NCBI RefSeq assembly: GCF_932526225.1
Contig: NC_064045.1
Location: 15,248,442-15,312,441 of the forward strand
DNA: 64,000 nt
Direction: 5' to 3'
Origin: Nematostella vectensis
Lineage: Eukaryota > Cnidaria > Anthozoa > Actiniaria > Edwardsiidae
The position numbers were made by a program, and so were the translations under genes. Positions within the stretch are counted from its first letter, which is position 1. Each line of letters starts with the position of its first letter. Shown here piece after piece: positions 12,001-20,410 of the stretch. The notes under the pieces were generated by a model, which did no database searches, was not told the DNA's origin, and saw only the letters and a program-made list of their open reading frames with translations.

Positions 12001-15000
12001 GACCATTACGCTTTGTTTGATACCTCACCTAAGATAAATAACGACCACTAGGCTTATAGATACCTCACCTAAGGTAAATAACGACCACTACGCTTTGTTA
12101 GATACTTTACCTAAGGTAAATAACGACCATTAAGCTTTGTTTGATACCTCACCTAAGATAAATAACGACCACTAGGCTTATAGATACCTCACCTAAGGTA
12201 AATAACGACCACTACGCTTTGTTAGATACTTTACCTAAGGTAAATAACGACCATTACGCTTTGTTTGATACCTCACCTAAGATATATAACGACCACTAGG
12301 CTTATAGATACCTCACCTAAGGTAAATAACGACCACTACGCTTTGTTAGATACTTTACCTAAGGTAAATAACGACCATTACGCTTTGTTTGATACCTCAC
12401 CTAAGATAAATAACGACCACTAGGCTTATAGATACCTCACCTAAGGTAAATAACGACCACTACGCTTTGTTAGATACTTTACCTAAGGTAAATAACGACC
12501 ATTACGCTTTGTATGATACCTCACCTAAGATAAATAACGACCACTAGGCTTATAGATACCTCACCTAAGGTAAATAACGACCACTACGCTTTGTTTGATA
12601 CCTCACCTAAGATAAATAACGACCACTAGGCTTATAGATACCTCACCTAAGGTAAATAACGACCACTAGGCTTATAGATACCTCACCTAAGGTAAATAAC
12701 GACCACTACGCTTTGTTTGATACCTCACCTAAGATAAATAACGACCACTAGGCTTATAGATACCTCACCTAAGGTAAATAACGACCACTAGGCTTTGTTA
12801 GATACTTTACTTAAGGTAAATAACGACCATTACGCTTTGTTTGATACCTCACCTAAGATAAATAACGACCACTAGGCTTATAGATACCTCACCTAAGGTA
12901 AATAACGACCACTAGGCTTTGTTAGATACTTTACCTAAGGTAAATAACGACCACTACGCTTTGTTTGATACCTCACCTAAGGTAAATAACAACCACAAGG
13001 CTTTGTTTGATACATCACCTAAGGTAAATAACGACCACAAGGCTTTATTTGATACCTCACCTAAGGTAAATAACGACCACTAGTGTAGTGGTCGTTATTT
13101 ACCTTAGGTAAAGTATCTAACAAAGCCTAGTGGTCGTTATTTACCTTAGGTGAGGTATCTATAAGCCTAGTGGTCGTTATTTATCTTAGGTGAGGTATCT
13201 AACAAAGCCACGTGATGCGTGACGTCATCGATGACGTCATTTTAAGAGAAGTCATGCCTTTATTCATATCTCCTAAACGAAACATCATATGACAACCAAA
13301 CTCGGTAGGTGTCATGTAGGTGTCAAGGAGGATGCAACAATATGGTCACATGTTGTGTGACTTTATCAGTGACGTCACTTCAAGCAAAAACGTGATTAAA
13401 AGCAAAAACATCGTGTGACAACAGAATTCGGTAGGTGTGATGTATGTTTCAAGTGGGATGCAATGAGATGGTCACCTGACGTCAATAAAAGGTGTGATGT
13501 ATGTTTCAAGTGGGATGCCATGAGATGGTCACCTGACGTCAATAAATTAAAACTACGGAAATTTATTGACGATTACGTCAATAAATTAAAACTACCCTTA
13601 CGCCGAAACATCGTATGACAACAAACGTGTTATGTATCATGTAGATGTGGGGGGAAGGGAGTATTACAAGTTGGTCGCGGGATCTGTGAAATCGTTGACG
13701 TCGTCAAAAACATAAATATAATAATTTAAAATTTAATAAAATTTGATCGTTTGGAGCTCCGCTTTTAGGCAATGCCTAAATCTATATATTAGATCAGAAA
13801 ATAAAGGCCTTTAGCTTGATGATTTGAGGCAATGCTCTGTGCTTTCAGATACCAAAAGACCGACACGGAAGCTGTAATTAGCTCGCCCCAGGACTCCCAG
13901 GAGGATGACCATGAGGCTCCTGATGTCATCGTTTCGCCTGCGAACCCGCGACCGCTCGGCGGTACAGATCAGCCTTGCTTAAAAACTGGCAGAACAAAAG
14001 GTAGAATAATATGAATTATTTGATGTACTATAGTCTGCTTAGTGGCTCAGACTAGATATTCTGTGGAGCCTCCCTGTGACTAGATCTTTTGAGAGCCTTT
14101 ATTAAAAGGCCACCCTCTAGACCGAACCAAAGTGGTCGCTTAATGTAGCCTGGCTCTTAATGGTCACTTAATAGAAGTTGTTAGGGGTTGGTCGCTTAAT
14201 GTAGCCTGGCTCTTAATGGTCACTTAATAGAAGTTGTTAGGGGTTGGTCGCTTAATGTAGCCTGGCTCTTAATGGTCACTTAATAGAAGTTGTTAGGGGT
14301 TGGTCGCTTAATGTAGCCTGGCTCTTAATGGTCACTTAATAGAAGTTGTTAGGGGTTGGTCGCTTAATGTAGCCTGGCTCTTAATGGTCACTTAATAGAA
14401 GTTGTTAGGGGTTGGTCGCTTAATGTAGCCTGGCTCTTAATGGTCACTTATTAGAAGTTGTTAGGGGTTGAGTGCTTAAAGTAGCCTGGCTCTAGATGGT
14501 CACTTAATAGAAGTTGTTAGGGGCTGGCTGCTTAATGGATGTTTCCAAATTTTCCTGCTCTCTTGCAGCTGAAATCTCCAACAAATACTTACATGAAACA
14601 GACGCAGGAATGTCTTCCCCTGTGCGTGCCACAAACGGCCGTAGTTCGGCTGTATCCGAAAGATCTCCGAATGTCACCTCCCACAAGGACCATAGTTCGG
14701 CTTTATCCGAAATATCTCCGAATATCACGTCACAGAAGAGCCATACTTCGGCTGATTCGACGCCGGCGAGGTCTCCTCCTGGTAGCATCAATGGATCTCC
14801 TGGAAGATCAGGGTCAATGACGTCATCGGTATCCAGTCTCTCGAGTAGCGGGACGCGGGACGGTATACGGGACGACAATCATAATGTAGCGTCGAGGGTA
14901 GCGCAGAAGGAGAACGACGATGGCAGTAAATGGGTCGAGGTGAACGGATCGGCGGGCAGTGACACACCCAGTGGTTTATCAGTGTTACCATTTGAAGACG

Positions 15001-18000
15001 ATAACAAAGTAGGTTACCTCACGTTTGTCTAATTTGCCACTTTCCAGATCTTTCTTTGACATTATCAGTTTGCAATCAAATTAAACGCATAGAGACCTCG
15101 GGTTAAATCCAAAGTTATCCAGTGCTCACGACTCTACTTATTACTGTTAACAGCGTGGATCAGTCTGACATGTCAATGTACGGAATTAGCGCTGTATTTT
15201 ATGAATTGTTACCGTTTTTCCAGGATAGCGGCAGCCAATCAATTGACGCAACTCCGATCATGGACCAGCTCTTCAAGATTCAGCGGGGTGCTCACGTGAC
15301 AGGAAGTGACGTAGAGTACAAGCTAGAAGGCATGCGTGCTGGGGATGATACTCAAGATGACGTATTTATTGTCGAGCTGCATAGGACTGAATCAAGCATC
15401 GGTTTGGGTCTCATTGATGGGCTGGTAAGATGCAACCTTATAATGATTTCTGGATGTTGGTAATTGGTGTTGGGTGTTGGTAATGGGTGTTGGGTGTTGG
15501 TGATGGGTGTTGGGTGTTGGTAATGGGTGTTGGGTGTTGGTGATGGGTGTTGATAATGGGTGTTGGGTGTTGATAATGGGTGTTGGATGTTGGTAATGGG
15601 TGTTGGGTGTTGGTAATGGGTGTTGGTAATGGGTGTTGGGTGTTGGTAATGGGTCTTGGTAATGGGTGTTGGGTGTTGGTAATGGGTGTTGGGTGTTGGT
15701 AATGGTAAGATGGCACATGCATTTGAATACTATGCGTCCTTATAATTATTTTTGGGTGTTGGTAATGGGTGTTGGGTGTTGGTGATGGGTGTTGGTAATG
15801 GGTGTTGGGTGTTGGTAATGGGTGTTGGGTGTTGGTAATGGGTGTTGGGTGTTGGTAATGGCTGTTGGGTGTTGGTGATGGGTGTTGGGTGTTGTTAATG
15901 GGTGTTGGGTGTTGGTAATGGCTGTTGGGTGTTGGTGATGGGTGTTGGGTGTTGTTAATGGGTGTTGGGTGTTGGTAATGGGTGTTGGGTGTTGGTAATG
16001 GTTGTTGGGTGTTGGTAATGGGTGTTGGGTGTTGGTAATGGGTGTTGGGTGTTGGTAATGGGTGCTGGGTGTTGGTAATGGGTGTTGGGTGTTGTTAATG
16101 GGTGTTGGGTGTTGGTAATGGGTGTTGGGTGTTGGTAATGGGTGTTGGGTGTTGGTAATGGGTGTTGGGTGTTGGTAATGGGTGTTGGGTGTTGGTAATG
16201 GGTGTTGGGTGTTGGTAATGGGTGTTGGGTGTTGGTAATAGGTGTTGGGTGTTGGTAATGGCTGTTGGATGTTGGTAATGGGTGTTAGTGATGGGTGTTG
16301 GGTGTTGGTAATGGGTGTTGGGTGTTGGTAATGGGTGTTGGGTGTTGGTAATGGGTGTTGGGTGTTGGTAATGGGTGTTGGGTGTTGTTTATGGGTGTTG
16401 AGTGTTGGTAATGGGTGTTGGGTGTTGGTAATGGGTGTTAAGTGCTGGTAATGGGTGTTGGGTGTTGGTAATGGGTGTTGGGTGCTGGTAATGGGTGTTG
16501 GTAATGGGTGTTGGGTGTTGGTAATGGGTGTTGGGTGTTGGTAATGGGTGTTGGGTGTTGGTAATGGCTGTTGGGTGTTGGTGATGGGTGTTGGGTGTTG
16601 TTAATGGGTGTTGGGTGTTGGTAATGGTAAGATGGCACATGCATTTGAATACTATGCGTCCTTATAATTATTTTTGGGTGTTGGTAATGGGTGTTGGGTG
16701 TTGGTAATGGTAAGATGGCACATGCATTTGAATACTATGCGTCCTTATAATTATTTTTGGGTGTTGGTAATGGGTGTTGGGTGTTGGTAATGGGTGTTGG
16801 GTGTTGGTAATGGTAAGATGGCACATGCATTTGAATACTATGCGTCCTTATAATTATTTTTGGGTGTTGGTAATGGGTGTTGGGTGTTGGTAATGGGTAT
16901 TGGTAATGGGTGTTGGGTGTTGGTAATGGGTGTTGGGTGTTGGTAATGGGTGTTGGGTGTTGGTAATGGGTGTTGGGTGTTGGTAATGGGTATTGGTAAT
17001 GGGTGTTGGGTGTTGGTAATGGGTGTTGGGTGTTGGTAATGGGTGTTGGGTGTTGGTAATGGGTGTTGGGTGTTGGTAATGGGTGTTGGGTGTTGTTAAT
17101 AGGTGTTGGTAATGGGTGTTGGTAATGGTTGTTGGGTGTTGGTAATGGGTGTTGGGTGTTGGTAATGGGTGTTGGGTGTTGGTAATGGGTGTTGAGTGTT
17201 GGTACTGGGTGTTGAGTGTTGGTAATGGGTGTTGTTAATGGGTGTTGGGTGTTGGTAATGGTTGTTGGGTGTTGGTAATGGGTGTTGGGTGTTGGTAATG
17301 GGTGCTGGGTGTTGGTAATGGGTGTTGGGTGTTGGTAATGGGTGTTGGGTGTTGGTAATGGGTGTTGGGTGTTGGTAATTGGTGTTGGGTGTTGGTAATG
17401 GGTGTTGGGTGTTGGTAATGGGTGCTGGGTGTTGGTAATGGGTGTTGGGTGTTGGTAATGGGTGATTGTGATGGGTGTTGGGTGTTGGTAATGGGTGTTG
17501 GGTATGGGTGTTGGGTGTTGGTAATGGGTGTTGGGTGTTGGTAATGGGTGTTGGTAATGGTAAGATGGCACATGCATTTGAATACTATGCGTCCTTATAA
17601 TTATTTTTGGGTTTTGGTAATGGGTGTTGGTGATGGGTAATGGGTGTTGTTAATGAGTGTTGGGTGTTGGTAATGGGTGTTGGGTGTTGGTAATGGGTGC
17701 TGGGTGTTGGTAATGGCTTTTGGGTGTTGGTGATGGGTGTTGGGTGTTGCTAATGGGTGTTGGGTGTTGGTAATAGGTGTTGGGTGTTGGTAATGGCTGT
17801 TGGGTGTTGCTGATGGGTGTTGGGTGTTGTTAATAGGTGTTGGGTGTTGGTAATGGGTGTTGGGTGTTGGTAGTGGGTGTTGGTAATGGGTGTTGGGTGT
17901 TGGTAATGGGTGTTGGGTGTTGGTAATGGGTGCTGGGTGTTGGTAATGGGTGTTGGGTGTTGGTAATGGGTGTTGGGTGTTGGTAATGGGTGTTGGGTGT

Positions 18001-20410
18001 TGGTAATGGTAAGATGGCACATGCATTTGAATACTATGCGTCCTTATAATTATTTTTGGGTGTTGGTAATGGGTGTTGGGTGTTGGTAATGGTAAGATGG
18101 CACATGCATTTGAATACTATGCGTCCTTATAATTATTTTTGGGTGTTGGTAATGGGTGTTGGGTGTTGGTAATGGGTGTTGGGTGTTGGTAATGGTAAGA
18201 TGGCACATGCATTTGAATACTATGCGTCCTTATAATTATTTTTGGGTGTTGGTAATGGGTGTTGGGTGTTGGTAATGGGTATTGGTAATGGGTGTTGGGT
18301 GTTGGTAATGGGTGTTGGGTGTTGGTAATGGGTGTTGGGTGTTGGTAATGGGTGTTGGGTGTTGGTAATGGGTGTTGGGTGTTGGTAATGGGTGTTGGGT
18401 GTTGGTAATGGGTGTTGGGTGTTGGTAATGGGTGTTGGGTGTTGGTAATGGGTGTTGGGTGTTGGGTGTTGGTAATGGGTGTTGGGTGTTGGTAATGGGT
18501 GTTGGGTGTTGGTAATGGGTGTTGGGTGTTGGTAATGGGTGTTGGGTGTTGGGTGTTGGTAATGGGTGCTGGGTGTTGGTAATGGGTGTTGGGTGTTGGT
18601 GATGGGTGTTGGTAATGGTAATGGTTTATTTATCGCTATTGCAGCAAAGGCTGAATTACAGCGCGGTCAGGATATAAGAGCTTCGGTTTTACATAGTGGA
18701 TGTCGCTTAATGTCTTGAGATAGATTAGGGCTTAAGCAAACGTACGAAAAACGCCAAAACCCACCGAGCGCTATTTTGAGTCACCACAGGCTTCCCAACT
18801 TGTCATTTGCAACCAATATGTTACAAGCGCTAATTATCAATTTCGAACGACAACCTAGGACTTATATGACAAGATAAATGTTGGAGGGTTTAAAATCTAA
18901 TTTTATTTGAGTTTTTTCTCTCTCTAAAACCCCAATTGTATGGGGTTTGAGTCCTGTTTCCAAGCTCGGGAGCCGTGTGTTCTCCCAATAACCATGGCAA
19001 CAATTTATCCGCCATTTTGGATTGCATTATCAGCAGATAGCGACTTATCGGGCCCTCCTGATCTCTGCTAACTTTATCTGCTACTTTATCAGATGATAAC
19101 TTTATCAGCTGTTTCAGGAACCAAATTTATCTGCGGATAGATTTATCTTAGGATAAAGTGCATATTTGTCTACGGACAACTGCTAACTGAGCTTTCAGGA
19201 ACCGGCCCCAGAGGGTTAGGCTTTATACTATGCATGAAGCGTTAGCCATTCTGGAATCTTCTGGAATCTATTGAAGCCAGCCACAGTGCCTCTTGATATT
19301 TAACTTTAGGTAGCACTATAACCAAAGCGCGCTTTTGTGCGGTTACAAGGGCATTACTTATAACAGATAGTCGCACAATAAATTCTAACCATATCCGGCA
19401 AATCTAACCATATTCTAACCATATCCACGCCGCATTAAAACCCTGAAAACATCAATGTGAAACGTTCAGACCATGTTTTGTTGTCCAACAGTACACTCCA
19501 CTGAGGTCACCAGGAATTTATGTGAAGACTTTGGTGCCAGGAGGCCCCGCCATGAAGGTCAGCTGCCCCGCCCTTGCTTGGCACAGTTGCCCTATCTGTG
19601 TTGCCATGACATATCCAGTTGCCCTATCTGTGCTGCCGTGATATATCCAGTTGCCCCACCTGAGCTTGCGTGACATATCCATTTGGTCCACCTGAGCTTC
19701 CGTGACATGCTCAGTTACCCCACCTGTGTCTCCGTGACATATTCGCTTTCCACACGTGTTCTTGTGTGACATACCCAATTGCCCCACGTATGTGTATGAC
19801 ATATACAAAATTTAGCGGGGAGAGGGAGAAAGAAACGTTTTTGTCGCGTGACATGTTTTGGCACGCAGTGAAAACGAGCCCCATCGATGCACAACTTGAC
19901 GCAACAATGATGAGCGGAAAAGTTGATGGGTTGTTATGCCTCGCCTTTCGATCTTTCTTATAAATGTCTGTGAAAACCATTGTTTCAGGATGGTCGTCTG
20001 CGCCTTGGAGATCGCATTCTCGCAGTTAATGGTACAAGCCTCGTTGGCGCTGACTATCAAAGGTATATAAGCAAAGCAATCATCACTTATAATGATTACT
20101 ATCATCACTGTTATCATCTTTATTACCATCATACCGCTACCATAATCGTGATCATATAATCTGGTTTTGTATTAATTACATTGTAACATATTCGTGGCAT
20201 ATAATCTGGTTTTGTATTAATTACATTGTTACATATTTGTGGCATATAATCTGGTTTTGTATTAATTACATTGTAACATATTCGTGGCACATAATCTATT
20301 TTCTATCCAGTGCGATGCAGCACATCCGTCAAGCTGGCCAGCACTTGTCTTTCCTTGTTGCCAAATCCGACATTCACGTTGCTATGAAGATCACTGCATC
20401 TAGTTGCTAG
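3075..20410 (+). CDS. Radil: Radil-like Ras/Rap effector: RA1-RA2-FHA-DIL-PDZ scaffold, 16 exons, 1416 aa
   Basis: I rebuilt the gene from splice signals and reading phase. Exons: 3075-3320, 3678-3882, 5923-6754, 7136-8060, 8617-8651, 9511-9754, 10127-10531, 10623-10773, 10961-11098, 11663-11699, 13849-14000, 14569-15008, 15224-15424, 19492-19557, 19989-20062, 20311-20410. All introns are GT-AG, all joins keep frame, and the total is 4251 nt ending in TAG. The domain order RA, FHA, DIL, PDZ and near-identical blocks such as APGVLKVFGD, KHSATH, EEVVMYSFQQ, LATPKVQL and DGRLRLGDRIL identify Radil rather than afadin. In vertebrates Radil acts downstream of Rap1 in adhesion and neural crest migration. 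Human RADIL is about 1075 aa; the extra length here is an N-terminal first RA domain and long Ser-rich linkers. The start was chosen as the first ATG pair (3075, 3078) in the open frame of exon 1. The weakest calls are exon 10 (37 nt) and the exact start. Confidence 0.88.
4990..5836 (+). repeat. GT-rich minisatellite, about 20-bp unit, Radil intron 2
   Basis: About 40 tandem copies of a 20-mer of the type GGGTGTGTGTTCGTGTATGG. The second half drifts to TACGTGTATGAGG variants. It ends about 86 bases before exon 3. Alternating purine-pyrimidine GT/GC/GTAC runs could adopt Z-DNA. The long minus-strand frames over it (such as 4979-5848, His/Thr/Pro-rich) are repeat translations. The rest of intron 2 (3883-4989) is unique AT-rich DNA with no gene. 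Confidence 0.95.
6061..6754 (+). CDS. Radil: Radil exon 3, remainder: Ser/Pro linker and RA2 domain
   Basis: After RA1 comes a Ser/Pro/Arg-rich linker with SPxR-type sites (SRDSPTSPPLRPGSSG) and a basic patch RGKRQRKRSFGSLLKLKK, probably disordered and phosphorylated. The domain orthologous to the single RA of vertebrate RADIL follows, about aa 312-425: NTLAPGVLKVFGDHVC, YKSVRATE, REALERYSL, EYVLCDVIG and EKPLVLQQLWKP. The exon ends at CGCAG|GTAATG two bases into an Arg codon. Exon 4 supplies the third base to make FSRRFELRKK, a block shared with RADIL. Intron 3 (6755-7135) is AT-rich with no repeat of note. Confidence 0.88.
7136..8060 (+). CDS. Radil: Radil exon 4: FHA domain and start of the DIL domain
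   Basis: The exon begins behind TTTTTCAG at 7136 and ends W|GTTAGT at 8060. An FHA-type beta sandwich spans about aa 505-628: PFLLLLRGYG opens it, SLVAPDVLPHHCILSKK is the phosphopeptide-loop-like core, and GDLVSLGEYYVFMFKDP closes it. The pair of His residues after LP is the same variant core seen in RADIL/RASIP1, so phosphothreonine binding is not assured. The tail reads LTPAYLLLLAVKHSATHH and LLLRIANAIQTIVW, the first helices of the DIL (dilute/cargo-binding) domain. Intron 4 (8061-8616) is AT-rich and shows no gene or array. Confidence 0.87.
8617..10773 (+). CDS. Radil: Radil exons 5-8: DIL (dilute) domain
   Basis: Exon 5 is only 35 nt (8617-8651; EKTSDMSNTID), and its phase of two is completed by the first base of exon 6 at 9511. 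Exon 6 reads LLPQLRPVICWMANCLEMLH and EEVVMYSFQQTVYHLTK. Exon 7 (10127-10531) reads VLYVALPVILDTNPFQFE, LFAYLFFFANASLFNTLMER and LSTAVDLLATPKVQLLQ. Exon 8 (10623-10773) reads ADWQTIRRDFPALNAAQ. Together with the end of exon 4 this makes a DIL domain of normal length. The fold is shared with the class V myosin globular tail and afadin; in RADIL it participates in partner binding and Rap signalling. Intron 5 is mostly minisatellite. Introns 6, 7 and 8 are short, and I see nothing in them. Confidence 0.87.
8697..8885 (+). repeat. three tandem copies of a ~63-bp unit, Radil intron 5
   Basis: Three direct copies contain the shared strings TATACCAGACACCCCAGTAA and CCCTATATA followed by AGGACAGCTAGT. 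They sit directly after exon 5 and before the 33-bp array. Confidence 0.85.
8921..9478 (+). repeat. 33-bp minisatellite, about 17 copies, Radil intron 5
   Basis: The 33-mer contains CATCCCGCTATAACGAACAC followed by ATAGTATAGTAGA. Variation is limited to a few positions, such as GAACACA, GAACGCA or GGATACA. The array stops about 32 bases before exon 6, so it reaches the likely branch-point/polypyrimidine zone. Because 33 is divisible by three, long minus-strand frames appear but are artefacts. Confidence 0.95.
10961..11098 (+). CDS. Radil: Radil exon 9: post-DIL conserved strip
   Basis: The exon follows TTGCTTATAG and supplies two bases to finish the Ala codon left by exon 8. It reads ILLSFVDHPPLSLPTDGYC then FDRHLAVVMETLG. 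The PPLSLPTDG block matches the PPIVLPSDG strip that follows the DIL domain in vertebrate RADIL. It ends ATGG|GTATGT with one base over. That phase cannot join exon 11 directly, which is why a further small exon was sought and found at 11663. Confidence 0.82.
11388..11470 (-). pseudogene. inverted, diverged copy of Radil exon 11 within intron 9
   Basis: Read on the minus strand this stretch gives SSPLDSQEDDHEVPDVIVSP then AGPRPLG, nearly the sequence of exon 11 (13880-13960). Differences from exon 11 are few and partly synonymous. Similarity fades outside these limits. It lies antisense in intron 9 and has no matching splice context, so it is a non-functional fragment. It most likely arose by an inverted duplication. 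Confidence 0.8.
11663..11699 (+). CDS. Radil: Radil exon 10: predicted 37-nt microexon
   Basis: A T-rich tract and GATAACAG acceptor precede 37 bases that end AGAAG|GTAAAT. Read in the phase left by exon 9 they give GHVTTRNWKRHR without a stop and leave two bases. Those are exactly what exon 11 (starting with a single base at 13849) needs. The length (1 mod 3) is the only class that repairs the phase between exons 9 and 11. No transcript is available to me, so this is an inference from phase and signals. Confidence 0.6.
11700..13208 (+). repeat. minisatellite of ~37-43-bp units, Radil intron 10, beginning at the splice donor
   Basis: About 37 copies of a unit containing GGTAAATAACGACCACTAGG and ending TACCTCACCTAA, in a longer form with TTTGTTAGATAC and a shorter form with TTATAGATAC. 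The first unit starts at the donor of exon 10. Every unit with the string AAGGTAAAT recreates that donor; others carry AAGATAAAT. From 13081 on the last three or so units are inverted. Confidence 0.95.
13220..13541. promoter_or_regulatory. cluster of five perfect CRE octamers in Radil intron 10
   Basis: The palindrome TGACGTCA occurs exactly at 13220, 13232, 13370, 13477 and 13534. The first two form one 20-base perfect palindrome (13220-13239). The last two lie in a ~57-bp tandem duplication (about 13430-13545, containing GATGTATGTTTCAAGTGGGA). The octamer is the consensus CREB/ATF bZIP site. Enhancer function is inference. Confidence 0.45.
13849..15008 (+). CDS. Radil: Radil exons 11-12: Ser-rich, phosphorylation-prone linker before the PDZ
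   Basis: Exon 11 (13849-14000) follows GTGCTTTCAG and reads YQKTDTEAVISSPQDSQEDD, then VIVSPANPRPLGGTD. Exon 12 (14569-15008) follows CTGCTCTCTTGCAG and is very rich in Ser/Thr. An internal repeat is visible: SSAVSERSPNVTSHK then SSALSEISPNITSQK. It ends FEDDNK|GTAGGT on a codon boundary. No folded domain is visible. The equivalent part of vertebrate RADIL is also a poorly conserved Ser/Pro linker. Skipping from exon 9 straight to exon 12 would also keep frame, so exons 10 and 11 could be an optional cassette pair. Confidence 0.75.
14132..14540 (+). repeat. 56-bp minisatellite, about 7 copies, Radil intron 11
   Basis: The unit contains GGTCGCTTAATGTAGCCTGG and then GGTCACTTAATAGAAG. The TTAATAGA(A)G and GGTC(G/A)CTTAA words resemble the terminal GACCGCTTAATAGAGGT motif of the transposon at 21649-22764. 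It ends 28 bases before exon 12 and runs into its polypyrimidine tract. Confidence 0.92.
15224..20410 (+). CDS. Radil: Radil exons 13-16: C-terminal PDZ domain
   Basis: Exon 13 (15224-15424) ends DDVFIVELHRTESSIGLGLI + DGL, where the carboxylate-binding loop is GLGL. A 66-nt exon 14 (19492-19557) reads YTPLRSPGIYVKTLVPGGPA then MK. Exon 15 (19989-20062) reads DGRLRLGDRILAVNGTSLVG, and exon 16 (20311-20410) reads AMQHIRQAGQHLSFLVAKSD and ends ITASSC-stop. Joined, this is a complete class-I-like PDZ of about 89 residues (about aa 1315-1403) that aligns along its length with the RADIL PDZ. The last residues do not form an obvious PDZ ligand. Intron 13 is 4.07 kb, almost all minisatellite, and isolates the small exon 14. 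Confidence 0.87.
15450..18633 (+). repeat. 3.2-kb minisatellite, 20-bp unit GGGTGTTGGGTGTTGGTAAT, Radil intron 13
   Basis: Well over a hundred copies of the 20-mer occur, with GGTGTTGGTAAT half-units and point variants. Eight spacer modules interrupt it at about 15703, 16625, 16707, 16812, 17559, 18007, 18090 and 18194. Each module starts GGTAAGATGGCACATGCATT and ends CCTTATAATTATTTTTGGG. That module resembles the intron's own first bases (GGTAAGATGCAACCTTATAA). Plus-strand G-triplets are regularly spaced. Confidence 0.95.
18634..19491. other. unique distal part of Radil intron 13
   Basis: AT-rich DNA with no coding exon other than exon 14 directly after it. A TTTATC-rich stretch at about 19060-19160 repeats CTTTATC(A/T)G words in both orientations, as in a small degenerate foldback element. 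Confidence 0.4.
19558..19806 (+). repeat. degenerate ~39-bp tandem repeat following Radil exon 14
   Basis: Around six imperfect copies share CAGTTGCCC(C/T)A(C/T)CTGTG and GTGACATATCC. The first begins right at the donor of exon 14 (GTCAGCTGCCCC). Divergence between copies is higher than in the other arrays. Confidence 0.8.
20156..20300 (+). repeat. 45-bp tandem repeat, three copies, Radil intron 15
   Basis: Three near-identical copies contain ATAATCTGGTTTTGTATTAA and CATATTCGTGGCAT. The array ends about 20 bases before the last exon, next to its CTATCCAG acceptor. Confidence 0.92.

Noticed and set aside
15392-18026. Minus-strand Thr/Pro/His-rich frames up to 280 codons (HYQHPTPITNTQHP repeats)
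   Set aside because: They are translations of the intron 13 minisatellite with no unique sequence or splice support.
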